Source: Promethearchaeota archaeon
Lineage (GTDB): Archaea; Asgardarchaeota; Lokiarchaeia; Sigynarchaeales; SOKP01
Direction: 5' to 3'
Assembly: GCA_016839845.1 (NCBI GenBank)
Contig: JAEOTL010000311.1
Location: 1 to 7,613 of the forward strand
Length of the DNA stretch: 7,613 bases
A program made the position numbers and the translations under genes. Of this stretch, positions 7,001 to 7,613 are shown one piece after another; position 1 is the stretch's first letter, and every line of letters starts with the position of its first letter. The notes under the pieces are model-generated. The model did no database searches. It was not told the origin of the DNA and worked only from the letters and a program-made list of their open reading frames with translations.

Positions 7001-7613
7001 TTTATCAGGATTACTGGATGAAATTATACATTCAGTTCTCAAAAGAATGGAGTTTGATGGAGGAGCTATATATTTAGTGAATAAAAAGGAAGAAGTTGCT
7101 GAAATTGTGTGCCATAAAGGACTCCCTTCCGATTTTATAGAAAGCGTAAAGCGATTAAAATACGATGCAAGTCCTCACTATGATGTTATAATCAAAGGTC
7201 AGGCCATATTTACCGATAACTTTCAATTACTCGTTCCCGAACATTCAGAGAAATGGGGATTTTTATCCTTAGCCGTTATTCCTCTTTTTGATAAAGAACA
7301 AATTATTGGTGCGTTAAATTTTACTTCAACAAAGCGTTATATTTTCTCAAGTGAAGAAAAAGAAGTGCTTCAAGCGATAGGTAGAGAAATAGGAACGACG
7401 ATCACAAAAATGCAAGTAGAACAACAATTAAAAGAATCAGAAGAAAAGTATCGAAACTTATTTGAAAATTCTCCAAATGCAATTGCTTTATTAGATTTTA
7501 CTGGAAAAATTATAGATTGCAATTTAGCTACTGAGAAAACGTTTGGATATTCTATCGAAGATTTAAAAGGTCGAAACTACCTAGAATTACCTTTTTATTC
7601 TGAAAGTATGATC
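4092..7613 (+). CDS. Giant soluble multi-PAS/GAF sensor protein, N-terminal 1174 residues (3' end outside window)
   Basis: The frame is open from the ATG at 4092 to the last base. A short coiled-coil-like leader (about 25-55) precedes seven complete PAS domains, each closed by a DIT/NIT-type PAC end (NT in PAS3): PAS1 ~53-165, PAS2 ~170-292, PAS3 ~298-418, PAS4 ~421-550, PAS5 ~556-696, PAS6 ~698-822 and PAS7 ~827-950. A GAF domain follows (~952-1107), then the start of PAS8 (~1117-1174). Most modules are joined by a near-identical linker ending in KLKESEEKYR or similar, which should form signalling helices. PAS1 and PAS6 carry cysteine clusters (Cys90, 95, 106, 109; Cys745, 756, 759, 761). 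PAS5 has a longer loop with EFIPPIPIDLP and a RIWGTFRDIT end, a recognisable PAS subtype. No membrane helix or signal peptide is seen, so it should sense cytosolic signals. PAS ligands cannot be predicted. A HisKA/HATPase output is likely, by analogy with the kinase at 1-837, but is not seen. Base composition rises around PAS7. Confidence 0.93.
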   Translation, partial: MASSALNVFSSSERKHLKNLLKKPDKDFQEIISLLEKKVQEISNQLKELDDKYHSLIDGLTHVGIGIDIVNKDYEVVFQNQVLKEKFGDCRGKNCYRSYMGLENPCEFCPMEEALKSSIVERTELDAADGRSYELISAPYPNPDGTINKVAEVVIDITERKVIEQKLRESEEKYRILTEQSLMGIFIIQEGRFKYINQAVSDINGYTVGEMLNWTGQDIAKTIYSEDLEDIMNRLKRSEQGDLDDVSSSIFRLITKSGKLKWVEEYNKRIEFQGAPASLVTLIDITNRVESEFKLRGSEERYRSLINNISDIIYELDLNGKCTYVSNQLFEISGFHPGEMIGQKVFEYLHPDDLLNIAEKVKESFNSGARISADFRLKHKKGYYVPVSSNFNVIDTNEDVRLIGVIRDNTEKKQAELKLRESEQKFRSLSNELETILDIIPGMLFCKDRNDVVTRVNQNFADSLNLKKEKIIGKTSLDLFPRDQAEKFQQDDLEIYNSGLPKLNIEESAEFPDGNIWALTNKTPYHNEKGEIIGIIGLAIDITDRKMIEEKLKETERRLRSLIEQTTDAVFCYEFIPPIPIDLPIEEQVKLMYDCILVDCNLVCAKTYGAERVEDVIGHKLTDLFGTTPSSLDKLFRDMIKGGYRITDGLGIEKTPDAEDRYFLNNGYGVLEKDKILRIWGTFRDITDRVKAEKKLKESEKYLSNIFSSIQDGICVLDTDYNIISFNPKIEEWYSHSKPITGKKCFQAFRNRTDPCEDCECRDILKTEENYCESEFYKEINGEIDQIFNVYTFPLYDQETGDINGIIKYMRDITEQKIAKQKLKESEEKYRLISENANDLISVLNIEFEHEYINEGTYRNILGYSNEDMLGKTRHDIIHPDDIKIAIKNITKGFRNGEGITELRLKHKDGHFLWFSCKGRIFTDSDGKKKAITISRNITERKKAEEKLQLYIKKLEILDRIILTGNKAVDLSGLLDEIIHSVLKRMEFDGGAIYLVNKKEEVAEIVCHKGLPSDFIESVKRLKYDASPHYDVIIKGQAIFTDNFQLLVPEHSEKWGFLSLAVIPLFDKEQIIGALNFTSTKRYIFSSEEKEVLQAIGREIGTTITKMQVEQQLKESEEKYRNLFENSPNAIALLDFTGKIIDCNLATEKTFGYSIEDLKGRNYLELPFYSESMI

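Noticed and set aside
6662..7042. Minus-strand open frame of 126 codons
   Set aside because: It is antisense to PAS7 and GAF. Its length is probably helped by the local rise in G+C; no domain was recognised.
4590..7454. Recurring near-identical DNA segments (for example at 4590-4616, 6558-6584 and 7428-7454) as possible mobile or CRISPR-like repeats
   Set aside because: They encode the conserved PAS linker (L-K/R-E-S-E-E-K-Y-R) in frame at about 125-145 residue spacing, so they are protein domain repeats.

Overview
The window is AT-rich (roughly 30% G+C by eye) and reads like a mesophilic archaeon. TATA-like boxes sit about 25-40 bases before the aminotransferase and M23 starts, those two genes lack a clear Shine-Dalgarno site, one gene end is followed by a U-rich tract of archaeal style, and soluble multi-PAS sensor kinases dominate. 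Asgard archaea (Lokiarchaeia-like) are my best guess. That is inference: there is no rRNA or marker gene here, and a methanogen or a low-GC bacterium cannot be excluded.

Layout. (1) 1-837, +: the C-terminal end of a PAS-containing sensor histidine kinase whose N-terminus lies before the window. (2) 964-2418, +: a complete class III PLP-dependent aminotransferase with a four-cysteine insert. (3) 2410-3357, -: a complete M23-type (LytM/lysostaphin-fold) zinc metallopeptidase-like protein with a C-terminal domain I do not recognise. It converges on the aminotransferase with a 9-base overlap. (4) 3476-3907, -: a PhnB-like VOC (glyoxalase-fold) gene of normal length split by one in-frame TAA. (5) 4092 to the window end, +: the first 1174 codons of a very large soluble sensor with seven complete PAS domains, one GAF domain and the start of an eighth PAS. 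Its output domain lies outside the window.

How the genes relate. The two sensors are the only pair with an evident common theme. The PAC end of the first is clearly similar to the second PAS/PAC of the giant sensor, so they are paralogues flanking three metabolic or enzyme genes. No response regulator is visible. The aminotransferase, M23 protein and VOC gene show no shared pathway. The two minus-strand genes are separated by a U-rich tract and a candidate promoter, so they are probably separate units.

Most interesting points: the single nonsense codon in an otherwise intact VOC gene; two cysteine-cluster PAS domains in one sensor; a stretch of the giant sensor around its seventh PAS with clearly higher G+C than its surroundings; a peptidoglycan-hydrolase-type fold in what looks like an archaeon; and repeated TGC(T/A)AATT elements upstream of the giant sensor. 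I found no clear mobile element, CRISPR array, tRNA or rRNA. No stretch longer than 300 bases lacks a gene.
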